Source: Gammaproteobacteria bacterium
GTDB lineage: Bacteria; Pseudomonadota; Gammaproteobacteria; Steroidobacterales; Rariloculaceae
Assembly (NCBI GenBank): GCA_022820625.1
Contig: JAJEFE010000007.1
Location: 1-49,119, forward strand
Direction of reading: 5' to 3'
Length of the DNA: 49,119 bases
In this document: in pieces, positions 41,705 to 49,070 of the stretch
Numbering within the stretch: the stretch's first letter is position 1
Layout of the letters: each line of letters starts with the position of its first letter
Made by a program: the position numbers and the translations under genes
Notes under the pieces: generated by a model
What the model was told of the DNA's origin: nothing
Database searches by the model: none
The model's input: the letters and a program-made list of their open reading frames with translations, nothing else

Positions 41705-42208
41705 GTGCGCCAAATTGAAATCCTGAAGCTGATCAAATTGCTGTATCTCGCGGATCGAGAGTCCGTTGACCGTTACGGCGAACCGATCAGCTATGACAAG
41801 ATGGTCTCGATGGACCACGGCCCCGTCCTGTCGCGCACTCTTGATCTCATTAACGGTTGTGTAAGCGACAAGGATGGCGCCCAGTGGGATGTCTGGATTT
41901 CTGACAGAAAATCGCACTGTGTGTCGCTAAGGAAGAGCGCGGCGCGTGAACATTTGGATCAATTGAGCGACGCCGATATTGAAGTGCTCGCAGACGTCTG
42001 GGATCAGTTTGGTCAAATGAGCAAATGGGAAATCCGAGATTACACTCAAGATCGCCTCAGCGAGTGGCGTGATCCCCGCGGCTCATCCCTACCGATTAGT
42101 GAGTATCGGTTGCTTGTCGCTCTTGGCCGCGGCGAGCAAGAGGCAAGGGAAATTGCGGAAGTTATTCGTGAGCAACGCCAATTGAATTACGCCGTCTCGA
42201 CGATTTGA
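41705..42208 (+). CDS. Panacea-domain (SocA/DUF4065-like) antitoxin, frameshifted at its N-terminus
   Basis: This frame opens at a GTG and runs QIEILKLIKLLYLADRESVDRYGEPISYDKMVSMDHGPVLS, the signature of the Panacea/SocA fold, to a TGA at 42208. The usual first 20 residues (MFTGEKTAQMAAYFIDKEDE) are encoded just upstream from ATG 41646, but in another frame: the two parts need a -1 shift near 41700-41712. So the gene carries a one-base deletion, or a sequencing error. No slippery heptamer is visible. Panacea proteins act as antitoxins or adaptor proteins for toxin degradation. The next gene, 19 bases on, would be its partner. Confidence 0.7.
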   Translation: MRQIEILKLIKLLYLADRESVDRYGEPISYDKMVSMDHGPVLSRTLDLINGCVSDKDGAQWDVWISDRKSHCVSLRKSAAREHLDQLSDADIEVLADVWDQFGQMSKWEIRDYTQDRLSEWRDPRGSSLPISEYRLLVALGRGEQEAREIAEVIREQRQLNYAVSTI

Positions 42209-42227
42209 CTGAGAATCGAGCAACGGA

Positions 42228-42431
42228 ATGCTGGAGCCTGGCGCGACTGTTCTTATTCCATCAGGCCCACAACAAGATCCTAATCGGAAGCATCTATTCG
42301 TAGTTGTGGGCAGGCAATCAGGACCGCCAGCACAGGTGTTGGTGGTACCTGTGTCCTCGATCAGAACTCGCCATTACGACAATCAACGGAAAAAAGTATA
42401 TAAAATATCCCTCATTTCACGAAATACGTGA
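42228..42431 (+). CDS. Partner of the Panacea gene, truncated
   Basis: A 67-residue product beginning MLEPGATVLIPSGPQQDPNRKHLFVVVGR and containing VLVVPVSSIRTRHYD, a pattern I know from small genes that follow Panacea antitoxins. Such proteins are roughly twice as long. After RTRHYD the sequence turns AT-rich and reads an unrelated tail to TGA at 42431, inside the AbiE operator. The loss of the second half coincides with the promoter of the abiE pair, so the gene appears cut by the arrival of that module. Its biochemical role is not known to me. Confidence 0.6.
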   Translation: MLEPGATVLIPSGPQQDPNRKHLFVVVGRQSGPPAQVLVVPVSSIRTRHYDNQRKKVYKISLISRNT

Positions 42432-42434
42432 AAT
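42414..42434. promoter_or_regulatory. AbiE operator: 8-bp inverted repeat around a 5-bp centre
   Basis: ATTTCACG and CGTGAAAT form perfect 8-bp arms around AAATA. The dyad lies 28 bases before the abiEi ATG, just downstream of the -10-like TATAAA (42400 region) and next to TATATA. AbiEi proteins bind inverted repeats at their own promoter and repress it; the position fits that role. Confidence 0.65.
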
Positions 42435-42462
42435 CCTGTAAGTTTTATATATCATTGCCACT

Positions 42463-43260
42463 ATGCCAGCGAAACTCTCCAAAGCCCGCCAACGCTTGGC
42501 ATTCGTTCTTAGAAACTCCGGCCCGACGTTGGCCGTCGCCGACGTTGCCAACACCCTGGGTCTGGAGCGGCCTCAAGCGTCGAAAATACTCTCGCGCTGG
42601 GCTAACCAGGGATGGCTAGTCCGCCTCCATCGAGGACTTTACGCCGCGGTGCCCTTGAAGTCGGCTGGCGGCGAGGTGGTGTTGGAAAACCCTTGGCTAA
42701 TTGTCCCGGCTCTATTCGACAACGCATACATCGGAGGCTGGTCCGCAGCAGAGCATTGGGATCTGACCGAGCAGATCTTTTCGAGTGTTTGCGTGCTGAC
42801 CGCCGACAAGATACGCCGCAAGGACCGGACTATCGGCGGCATCCGTTTCGCCCTGACCTCCATGCGAACAGACAGGCACTTCGGCACACGATTCGAGTGG
42901 GTCGGAAACCAAAGGATCGCTGTCTCTGATCCCGAAAAGACTATCATCGACATGTTCTACAAGCCGAGTCTCGGCGGCGGCATACAGCACGCGACCGAGT
43001 GCTTTCGCAATCTAGTTCGCTCATCACCAGAAAACGGGCCTAAGCTGGCCGACTATGCCGAGCGTTTCGGCAGTGGCTCGGTGAATAAGCGGCTAGGCCT
43101 CATCGCCGAAGCGACGGGTTTGACAGAGCTGGCTGAAAGACTCTCTGCCGGCAGATCGGCGGGCAATATTCAACTCGATCCGAGGAACCCTGGCGACAAG
43201 CTGATAACTCGTTGGGGCGTGTGGGTCCCAGCTCATTGGGAGAGATGGGCCCGCGAATGA
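42463..43260 (+). CDS. abiEi: AbiEi antitoxin of a type IV toxin-antitoxin system
   Basis: A 265-residue protein with the AbiEi layout: a winged helix at about residues 20-60 (LAVADVANTLGLERPQASKI, then LHRGLYAAV) and a C-terminal domain with AYIGGWSAAEHWDLTEQ and FEWVGNQRIAVSDPEKTIID. It should repress its promoter through the dyad at 42414-42434 and counteract the toxin without binding it stably. The stop overlaps the toxin ATG (ATGA). No Shine-Dalgarno site is seen before the ATG, so the message may be near-leaderless. GC content here is lower than in the catabolic region. Confidence 0.9.
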   Translation: MPAKLSKARQRLAFVLRNSGPTLAVADVANTLGLERPQASKILSRWANQGWLVRLHRGLYAAVPLKSAGGEVVLENPWLIVPALFDNAYIGGWSAAEHWDLTEQIFSSVCVLTADKIRRKDRTIGGIRFALTSMRTDRHFGTRFEWVGNQRIAVSDPEKTIIDMFYKPSLGGGIQHATECFRNLVRSSPENGPKLADYAERFGSGSVNKRLGLIAEATGLTELAERLSAGRSAGNIQLDPRNPGDKLITRWGVWVPAHWERWARE

Positions 43261-44720
43261 TCGACCCGAACGAAATCCAGGAAGTTGCCAGTGAAACAAA
43301 CCTAAACCCATACGTAATCGAAAAGGACTACGTGATCGGCTGGGTACTGGCCGGCATCTACAACCACCCTGACATTCGCGAGGCTTGGGTATTCAAGGGC
43401 GGAACGTGCTTGAAGAAGTGCTTCTTTGAGACGTATCGGTTCTCGGAAGACCTCGACTTTACGCTACGCGAAGACGAGCAGCTCGACGAGGCTTTCCTGT
43501 CCCGGGTCCTTTCCGAAGTCGCGGATTGGGTGTACCAGAACGCCGGCATTGACGTCCCAATCGACGAGCTGAAGGTTGAGGTTTACACCAACAAAGCCGG
43601 AGTAACGGGCGGCCAGGCACGAGTGTATTTTCGCAACCCGTTGCAGCATGCGAGGAATAGCCCCGGCCGTATCAAAGTGGACCTGACCACACACGAAATA
43701 CTCGTCAGGGAGCCCGTACGACGAGTGGTTTCGCACCCGTACACGGATTGTCCCGCGGATGGCATTCACGCGCTTTGCTATGACTTCCCGGAGATCTTCG
43801 CGGAGAAAACTCGGGCCTTGGCTGAGCGGACTCGCCCACGCGACCTGTACGACGTCATCAATCTCTACAGGAGACCAGAAACTCAAACTGCTCGGGAGGA
43901 CATCCGAGTTGTCCTTGCTGAAAAATGCGCGTTCAAGAAAATCAACGTGCCGAGACTCGCGGATCTGCTGCCGTTTCGTGACGATGTTGCCGCGACATGG
44001 GTGCAGATGCTTGATCATCAACTTCCGCAATTGCTATCGTTCGAATCTTTCTGGGACGAGCTGCCAGATTTTTTCAACTGGCTAGAGGTCAGGCTGGAAA
44101 TCCCGGCCACAGCACCGGTAAGGACTCGCGCAGATGAGATACCGATATTCGCGTCACAGCCTTTGCCGCGAGGAGCGATGGTCCCTGGCGGCATCATGGG
44201 CCGAATACGATTTGCTGCGGCCAACCGGCTGCTTGTCGACCTAGACTACGAGACTCTTGCTGGGCGGCGGTCCAGCAGACTCATCGAACCGTATTCGCTC
44301 CGGCAAAGCGCCGAGGGCAATATCCTTTTGTATGCTTCCCGCGGTGACAGCGGTGAACCGCGTGCGTATCGAGTTGATCACATTCACGGTGCGGCTGTTA
44401 CGGACAGAAACTTTGTGCCCCGCTACACGATCGAGTTGACGATGGCAGGACCCTCGACGATTCTGCCCGTCGCACATGGGACCGGCGGACTCGGGCGCAC
44501 CCGTGGCGTTTCGCGGCGTAGGCCCGCCCGCCGCCGATCTACTGGCAGAAAACGACCAAGCTCAGCGCTGAGTACTGGCCCAACGTACGTGTACGAATGT
44601 TCCTACTGCCACAAGAAATTCAGGCGGAAAAAGCGGAACTCCCGACTGAACAAGCACAAGGACAAATCAGGATGGGATTGCCCAGGTCGAACCGGCTGGC
44701 TAGTAGACACGGTTTACTAG
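43257..44720 (+). CDS. abiEii: AbiEii nucleotidyltransferase toxin with C-terminal WYL-like and zinc-finger-like extensions
   Basis: The ATG at 43257 overlaps the antitoxin stop. In the 487-residue protein the first 280 residues are the AbiEii/AbiGii nucleotidyltransferase: IEKDYVIGWVLAGI, FKGGTCLKK (47-54), the metal-binding SEDLDF (63-68) and EKTRALAERTRPRDLYD (183-199). AbiEii-type toxins add nucleotides to tRNA 3' ends. Ordinary members end near 300 residues. Here a WYL-like domain follows (about 314-395: NRLLVDLDYETL, RLIEPYSLRQ, AYRVDHIHGAAV), then a basic linker and a possible zinc finger (Cys448, Cys451, His467, Cys475). WYL domains usually sense nucleotides or nucleic acid, so the toxin may be ligand-gated. 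Confidence 0.88.
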   Translation: MIDPNEIQEVASETNLNPYVIEKDYVIGWVLAGIYNHPDIREAWVFKGGTCLKKCFFETYRFSEDLDFTLREDEQLDEAFLSRVLSEVADWVYQNAGIDVPIDELKVEVYTNKAGVTGGQARVYFRNPLQHARNSPGRIKVDLTTHEILVREPVRRVVSHPYTDCPADGIHALCYDFPEIFAEKTRALAERTRPRDLYDVINLYRRPETQTAREDIRVVLAEKCAFKKINVPRLADLLPFRDDVAATWVQMLDHQLPQLLSFESFWDELPDFFNWLEVRLEIPATAPVRTRADEIPIFASQPLPRGAMVPGGIMGRIRFAAANRLLVDLDYETLAGRRSSRLIEPYSLRQSAEGNILLYASRGDSGEPRAYRVDHIHGAAVTDRNFVPRYTIELTMAGPSTILPVAHGTGGLGRTRGVSRRRPARRRSTGRKRPSSALSTGPTYVYECSYCHKKFRRKKRNSRLNKHKDKSGWDCPGRTGWLVDTVY

Positions 44721-44738
44721 CTGTATCTCCGGCGAGAG

Positions 44739-45075
44739 CGAACGCGACCGCATACCGATCGGCCCGGTAACGCGCCACGGCGGTTGGCAGGAAAAACCGC
44801 CGTACGCCGAATATCCGCGATATGTCTGGAAGCCGTCGCCGGACACCGAGGAAGTCCGCCAACACCTCCTGTCCCTGCTCGACTCCATTTCCGAGCACAT
44901 GCCCGACGACCAGTATCCGCTGGGCAATCGCCTGGGAGCCATGGTCGTATGGCAGCTCGGAGAATTCCGGGAGCCGCGCGCCGTGGAAAGGCTAACCGAA
45001 CTGAGCGAGGACAGGCTCGGGATATTGGTGGAAGCAGCGAACGAGGCGTTGGCGAAGATTCGAGAAGGCGATTAG
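44739..45075 (+). pseudogene. Longest copy of a HEAT-like ORF, without a start
   Basis: An open frame ends at TAG 45075 and encodes a helical product with PVTRHGGWQEKPPYAEYPRY, RLGAMVVWQLGEFREPRAV and RLGILVEAANEALAKIRE. The segment WQLGEFREPRAVERLTEL is like a HEAT repeat. No ATG, GTG or TTG with a ribosome site opens the frame; a stop lies just upstream, within the end of the abiEii gene. It may be the 3' part of a lost larger gene. Parts of it recur at 33227-33437, 39495-39628 and 41395-41509. The stretch 45076-45291 holds no other gene that I recognise. Confidence 0.65.
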
Positions 45076-45291
45076 CGGCCGCAGTGGCGAATAGCACGAA
45101 AGACCGCGCCGAAACCGAGCAGCACCATCATCTCCAGATTGCGGCCATCAGCCTGGTTGGACCGGTTTATGGCGGCGAGATCACGCTCACCAAATGTTTC
45201 CTGTACAGATGATGCAAGACCCAAATGCGTTCTTGTAAGTGAATTCTGTGGCATACTTCGCCACTAAGTCTTGTTAGCCGAGGCTGGCCCC

Positions 45292-46632
45292 ATGCTATTG
45301 CGTTTCGGTGTGGCCAATCACCGGTCCATCCGCGATTATCAGGAATTGTTTCTCACGGCGTCCAAGAGGATCAAGCGTGAAGGAATCAGTATTCCCGTCC
45401 CGATGCTGCAACAGGAAGCCGTGCCGGTTGTCGCAATCTATGGTCCAAATGCCTCTGGAAAGTCAAACCTGATGGATGCGTTGGACGAGATTGGGCGGGC
45501 AATTGTCCGATCCCATCAGGCTTCAGGAGCCACGGATCCAATTCCTAGATCTCCATTTCTGCTAGACACTAAGGCTGTTAAGGAACCCACTCGATTCGAT
45601 TGCACGTTCACCGTCCCCGAAACGACTGACGAGAAGCAAAAGAGTTCTCACGATGCTGCAGTATACGAATATGGCTTTGAGTTTAACTCCAGGGAATTTA
45701 CTCGCGAATGGCTTTTTCGAACAACACGTAAAGAGAGGCTCAGTACTCAAACGCTTTTCGAGCGGCAGACGATAGATGGCCAAACAAGTATTGATTTTGG
45801 CAGCCGGTTACGGGGTGAAAACAAGACCATTGCCAATCTGACGAGGCCGAATAGTTTGTTTCTGTCTGCTGCCGCGCAGAACAACCATCCGCAGCTTGGC
45901 CCCCTGCATGCCTATTTTGCTTCTCGATGGAAGACAATTCTCAATGGAGGTCCCATGCTGGTTCCAATGGTCGCGGAAAGTCTGTCCGATTACGCGCATT
46001 TGGAACAACTCCTGCCACTTGTAAGACAGGCTGATTTAGGAATCAGTGAGATCAAAGTTGAGGAAGAAGAGGCGGAAGAAAGTCAGGTTGATTTTATGCG
46101 GGACATCGTCGGAGTTTTTTCAAAGCATGCGAACGAGTCTGGCGAAGATTTTTCTCCCAAAGAATCTCTTTTGGACCTGATGCGTCGGCGCAAGAAACTC
46201 AGCTTCATTCACGCGACTTCCGGAGAATTCCCGCACTCGTTCGAATACGGCATGCAGAGCAAAGGTACCCAAACACTGATTTCGTTTCTTATTCCTGCAT
46301 TAGAAGCGCTAGCGCAAGGATCCCTTCTAGTTATCGACGAATTGGATACCAGTTTGCACCCAAACTTGACTCGTGCTTTCGTTTCGCTATTTGGCAAAGC
46401 CGAAACCAATCCGAGTGGCGCCCAACTGATATTCACCACGCACGACGTGACGCTATTGAGTAGCGGACTTCTATCGCAGGATGAAGTATGGATTTCCGAA
46501 AAAGACAACGAGGGTGCATCTCACTTTACACCCCTTACGGACTTCAAGCTGCGCTCACGGGACGACATTGAAAGGGCTTACCGCAATGGACGTTTCGGCG
46601 GCGTTCCCGCTAGTGACGAGTTTATCGGCTAG
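45292..46632 (+). CDS. rloA: RloA-like AAA ATPase (AbiLi type)
   Basis: I place the start at MLLRFGVANHRSIRDYQEL; an in-frame TTG seven codons earlier is less likely. The 446-residue protein is an ABC-type AAA ATPase of the RloA/OLD group: Walker A GPNASGKS (51-58), a long insertion, then GTQTLISFLIPALEAL, the Walker B LLVIDELDTSLHP and the H-motif IFTTHDVTLL. It is followed 29 bases later by rloB. RloAB-type pairs are found next to restriction systems and include the phage-abortive AbiL pair. ATP hydrolysis would control the RloB effector. Confidence 0.85.
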   Translation: MLLRFGVANHRSIRDYQELFLTASKRIKREGISIPVPMLQQEAVPVVAIYGPNASGKSNLMDALDEIGRAIVRSHQASGATDPIPRSPFLLDTKAVKEPTRFDCTFTVPETTDEKQKSSHDAAVYEYGFEFNSREFTREWLFRTTRKERLSTQTLFERQTIDGQTSIDFGSRLRGENKTIANLTRPNSLFLSAAAQNNHPQLGPLHAYFASRWKTILNGGPMLVPMVAESLSDYAHLEQLLPLVRQADLGISEIKVEEEEAEESQVDFMRDIVGVFSKHANESGEDFSPKESLLDLMRRRKKLSFIHATSGEFPHSFEYGMQSKGTQTLISFLIPALEALAQGSLLVIDELDTSLHPNLTRAFVSLFGKAETNPSGAQLIFTTHDVTLLSSGLLSQDEVWISEKDNEGASHFTPLTDFKLRSRDDIERAYRNGRFGGVPASDEFIG

Positions 46633-46661
46633 TCCCTTAGCAGCTCAGCAACCTGAGACCA

Positions 46662-47294
46662 ATGGCGCGCGCGAAGAATCTCCGCCGCAATCGTGCTGTT
46701 CTTGCACCTGCTGCACGGGTTGTAGTTGTCACCGAAGGAGCTTTGACCGAACCGAAATACCTACGGTCCTTTAATCTCATTCATACAGACAACGCCATTA
46801 GGCTGGTAATTCGCCCGGGCATTGGTGATCCTCGCGCGGTAGTGGAACGTGCGGTCCAAGTAAAGAAGGCATTGCGAGGCGATAGTCTGGCTGGTCAAGA
46901 TACGGTTTGGGCAGTGTTTGATCGGGACGAACATCCGCGATTTCCTGAGGCAGTAGACATGGCCAAGGCGAATGACATTCTCTTAGCAGTCTCAAACCCC
47001 TGTTTCGAGATTTGGGGAGTTTTTCACTATAGAGAATTTGACGCACCTGTGCATCGACACGACTGTCAACGAGAGCTTGCGAGGCTTTGTACCAGCTATA
47101 GCACTAGCGGATCGAAAGTTTTCGATGACTCCGCAGCAATCGCGCAAAATTACAGCAGTGCAGTAGCGCGAGCCAAGAACTCTCGCAGGCGGCGGCAAGA
47201 AGAGGAACGGCCCGAGGGCAACCCGTCTACCCGAATTTACCTACTGACTGAACATATCTTGAAGTTGTACGCTTTACGACAATCAGCAGACTGA
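46662..47294 (+). CDS. rloB: RloB-like effector (Toprim-like fold)
   Basis: A 210-residue RloB-family protein: VVVTEGALTEPKYLRSF (Glu25), VWAVFDRDEHPRF (Asp87 and Asp89) and VSNPCFEIWGVFHY (111-124). These acidic motifs are spaced as in Toprim-like metal-dependent nucleases, which suggests cleavage of nucleic acid. It completes a two-gene module with the upstream ATPase. The C-terminus is basic (AKNSRRRRQEEERP). Its stop is followed by 181 bases with no gene; they contain a near-palindrome, GTTGTCAATGGCAAC, at 47387-47401. Confidence 0.85.
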   Translation: MARAKNLRRNRAVLAPAARVVVVTEGALTEPKYLRSFNLIHTDNAIRLVIRPGIGDPRAVVERAVQVKKALRGDSLAGQDTVWAVFDRDEHPRFPEAVDMAKANDILLAVSNPCFEIWGVFHYREFDAPVHRHDCQRELARLCTSYSTSGSKVFDDSAAIAQNYSSAVARAKNSRRRRQEEERPEGNPSTRIYLLTEHILKLYALRQSAD

Positions 47295-47475
47295 TAGTCT
47301 CCTATTCTTGCCGCTGGCGTCTGTTCCTACGCAATTGGGTTGGCCGAGCCACCATTTTTTGTCCCAGACCATTAGCAATTCTCTAAGTTGTCAATGGCAA
47401 CTGAGAAGGGCGCTCAACGAAATTTTGAAGCCTACGATGAGTACAGTGATGTAAACCGGTAAGAGGAGGAGAAAA

Positions 47476-48165
47476 GTGGCATCCGGCGATTCTGATATCG
47501 GGCGGCTCGTTCATGCAGTGCGTCGCTTGATCAACCTGCAAAATGCGGAGTTGAGTGACGAGTTTTTCCCAGCCCACCTGTCTGTTGCGCTGATCGACGC
47601 AATCTTCACGCCCCAGCTTCGCTACTACACCCATGTGGTACGTATCATCGAGAGGTATTGTGCGCGCTTCAGCTTGCGCCGGGTCCGCTCGGATCGGGGA
47701 AGACTGCCGCGTGTGGATGAGCAGGAGACGCTAACGGACCTTATCGACCACTACGAGGATCTGGGCCCAAACGGATTTCAGGACGAGATCGTCCGATCCC
47801 GCTTTCGCTCACCTGGGACCAATATATTGAAGTCGGAGAACGTCAAGCGAGCAGCGATCGAACTGCGGGGAATCGGGATTGAGACGCTCCAGGATGCCCA
47901 ATGCAAGAGTGCCCATCAGATCAAATGCGCGCTTAGGCCTTTGTCCGGGATCGGGGATCGGACGATCCACATGTTCCTGATGTATGCGGGCGACGACGAA
48001 TTCGTGAAAGGCGACGTCCATGTGTGCAGGTTCGTCGCCACAGCCTTGCATGGGCGGCGGGTTTCAGCGGAAGAGGCAGAGCGCCTCGTGGGAAGCGCCG
48101 CGAGGGTGCTTGGCATCGCGCCTCGGCTGCTGGATTACGAGATCTGGAAGCATGGCGCAATGTAG
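47476..48165 (+). CDS. HhH-GPD-fold DNA glycosylase-like protein
   Basis: A GTG start follows AGGAGG at good spacing. In the 229-residue protein the N-terminal half matches the entry helices of endonuclease III-type proteins (LIDAIFTPQLRYYTHVVRIIERYC, in part). The helix-hairpin-helix is LSGIGDRTIHMFL (156-168) and the catalytic Asp is in KGDVHVCRFV (Asp180). The Lys that makes endonuclease III a lyase is Arg162 here, and the C-terminal four-Cys iron-sulphur loop is absent. It would therefore be a single-function glycosylase or a binding protein. It stands between RloAB and a nuclease-like gene, which suggests a defence role. Confidence 0.75.
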   Translation: MASGDSDIGRLVHAVRRLINLQNAELSDEFFPAHLSVALIDAIFTPQLRYYTHVVRIIERYCARFSLRRVRSDRGRLPRVDEQETLTDLIDHYEDLGPNGFQDEIVRSRFRSPGTNILKSENVKRAAIELRGIGIETLQDAQCKSAHQIKCALRPLSGIGDRTIHMFLMYAGDDEFVKGDVHVCRFVATALHGRRVSAEEAERLVGSAARVLGIAPRLLDYEIWKHGAM

Positions 48166-48260
48166 CGTGGAATGCGACGATAAATTCGGGCTATTTTTGG
48201 GCCAGGTGCTTGTGTTTCGGTGACCTGACAATTGGGCCGTCACCGTCAACTCTGCGTGGA

Positions 48261-48320
48261 CACAATTTACCGTTCCGCCGTTTTCCGAGGCATGTTGTAG
48301 TGCGAAGACCACAATTTACC
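48261..48320 (+). repeat. Direct repeat CACAATTTACC
   Basis: CACAATTTACC occurs at 48261-48271 and 48310-48320, 49 bases apart, in the 251-bp gap between the HhH-GPD gene and the nuclease-like gene. It could be a pair of regulator sites. No gene is seen in this gap. Confidence 0.5.
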
Positions 48321-48416
48321 CACCGGCTAGAATCGCTACGCCCAAGTTGAGGCAAAGGAAACGATGATGGGAAGCAGTTTTGCAATCCTTGCAAACGGCA
48401 GCATCCTCCGCCAGAC

Positions 48417-48893
48417 ATGAACACACCAACCACAAACCAACTGAGGAACGCGGGAAAATGTTTGGTGGCTGCAGAGCTCTTGCGCCGGGGAGCGCATGCC
48501 AAGCCTGATCTTGGTGGTCGCTCCAATCCAGACGTCCTTGCTCACTCGCCGGACCGCACTCGCACGGTGCGGATCAAGGTCAAGGTGAAAGGAATACGCT
48601 CAAAGCAAGTCCCTGGGTGGCAATGGAACTTGAGGCATGCGCGTGAAGCATTGGACGCGCCTCCTAACAAGTTTCTCGTGTTTGTTGATCTCGCCCCCGC
48701 CCAACCTGATTTCTATATCTGTCAACTGGGCCGGATCGCCCAGCAAGTCTTGCAAAACCACGCCGACTACCTAAGCGGACATGGCGGAGTCCGCCCGCGC
48801 ACTCCTGAATCCGAACACACCCTAGTTCCACTTGAGGCGGTGTATAAGGGCAGGGAGGCTTGGGAACAACTCGGTGTTCTAGGAAAAGCCTGA
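48417..48893 (+). CDS. PD-(D/E)XK nuclease-like protein
   Basis: A 158-residue protein with the restriction-endonuclease-like order: a first helix GKCLVAAELLRRGA (Glu20), NPDVLAH (Asp39), and RTVRIKVKVKG (about 49-59), where related proteins have I-Q/E-V-K. The conserved lysine (Lys56) is present but the residue two before it is Lys54 instead of Gln or Glu, so catalysis may be weakened or lost. Later parts (FLVFVDLAPAQPDFYICQ) fit the closing strands. The Shine-Dalgarno site is weak. It is the last gene of the window and may act with the HhH-GPD protein before it. Confidence 0.65.
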   Translation: MNTPTTNQLRNAGKCLVAAELLRRGAHAKPDLGGRSNPDVLAHSPDRTRTVRIKVKVKGIRSKQVPGWQWNLRHAREALDAPPNKFLVFVDLAPAQPDFYICQLGRIAQQVLQNHADYLSGHGGVRPRTPESEHTLVPLEAVYKGREAWEQLGVLGKA

Positions 48894-48965
48894 GCATCGC
48901 GGCCAGCTCAGCAACCATTTTCCATTGGCCTGGACGAACGATTAATTCAGGCTCTCAAAAGAAGC

Positions 48966-48991
48966 AAGGGCTGCTCCGAGGGGCAGCCCTT
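48966..48991 (+). terminator. GC-rich hairpin after the nuclease-like gene
   Basis: AAGGGCTGC pairs with GCAGCCCTT over 9 bp around an 8-base loop, 72 bases after the stop codon. No T-run follows, so it is a weak terminator or a transcript-end structure. Confidence 0.45.
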
Positions 48992-49070
48992 GACTTGAGT
49001 TTGACACTTCCTCGTACATTTTCGTGTATTTGACTTGAGTTTGACACTTCCTCGTACATTGTCGTGTATT
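48991..49070 (+). repeat. 40-bp tandem repeat, two copies, each with a promoter-like pair
   Basis: Two 40-bp units (48991-49030 and 49031-49070) differ at one base. Each holds TTGACA and, 18 bases later, TGTATT, a plausible -35/-10 pair. A third start (TGAGGTGATG) follows but diverges. Downstream sequence is outside the window. Confidence 0.85.

Noticed and set aside
41724..41726. Programmed -1 frameshift in the Panacea gene
   Set aside because: No slippery heptamer or downstream structure is visible near the switch, so a mutation or sequencing error is more likely.
44784..45212. 142-codon plus-strand frame over the HEAT-like copy
   Set aside because: Its translation is Arg/Pro-rich and not shared by the other copies, whereas the HEAT-like frame is conserved between copies.
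48991..49070. CRISPR-like repeat at the window end
   Set aside because: The two 40-bp units are directly adjacent with no spacers and contain promoter-like boxes; no cas genes are present.
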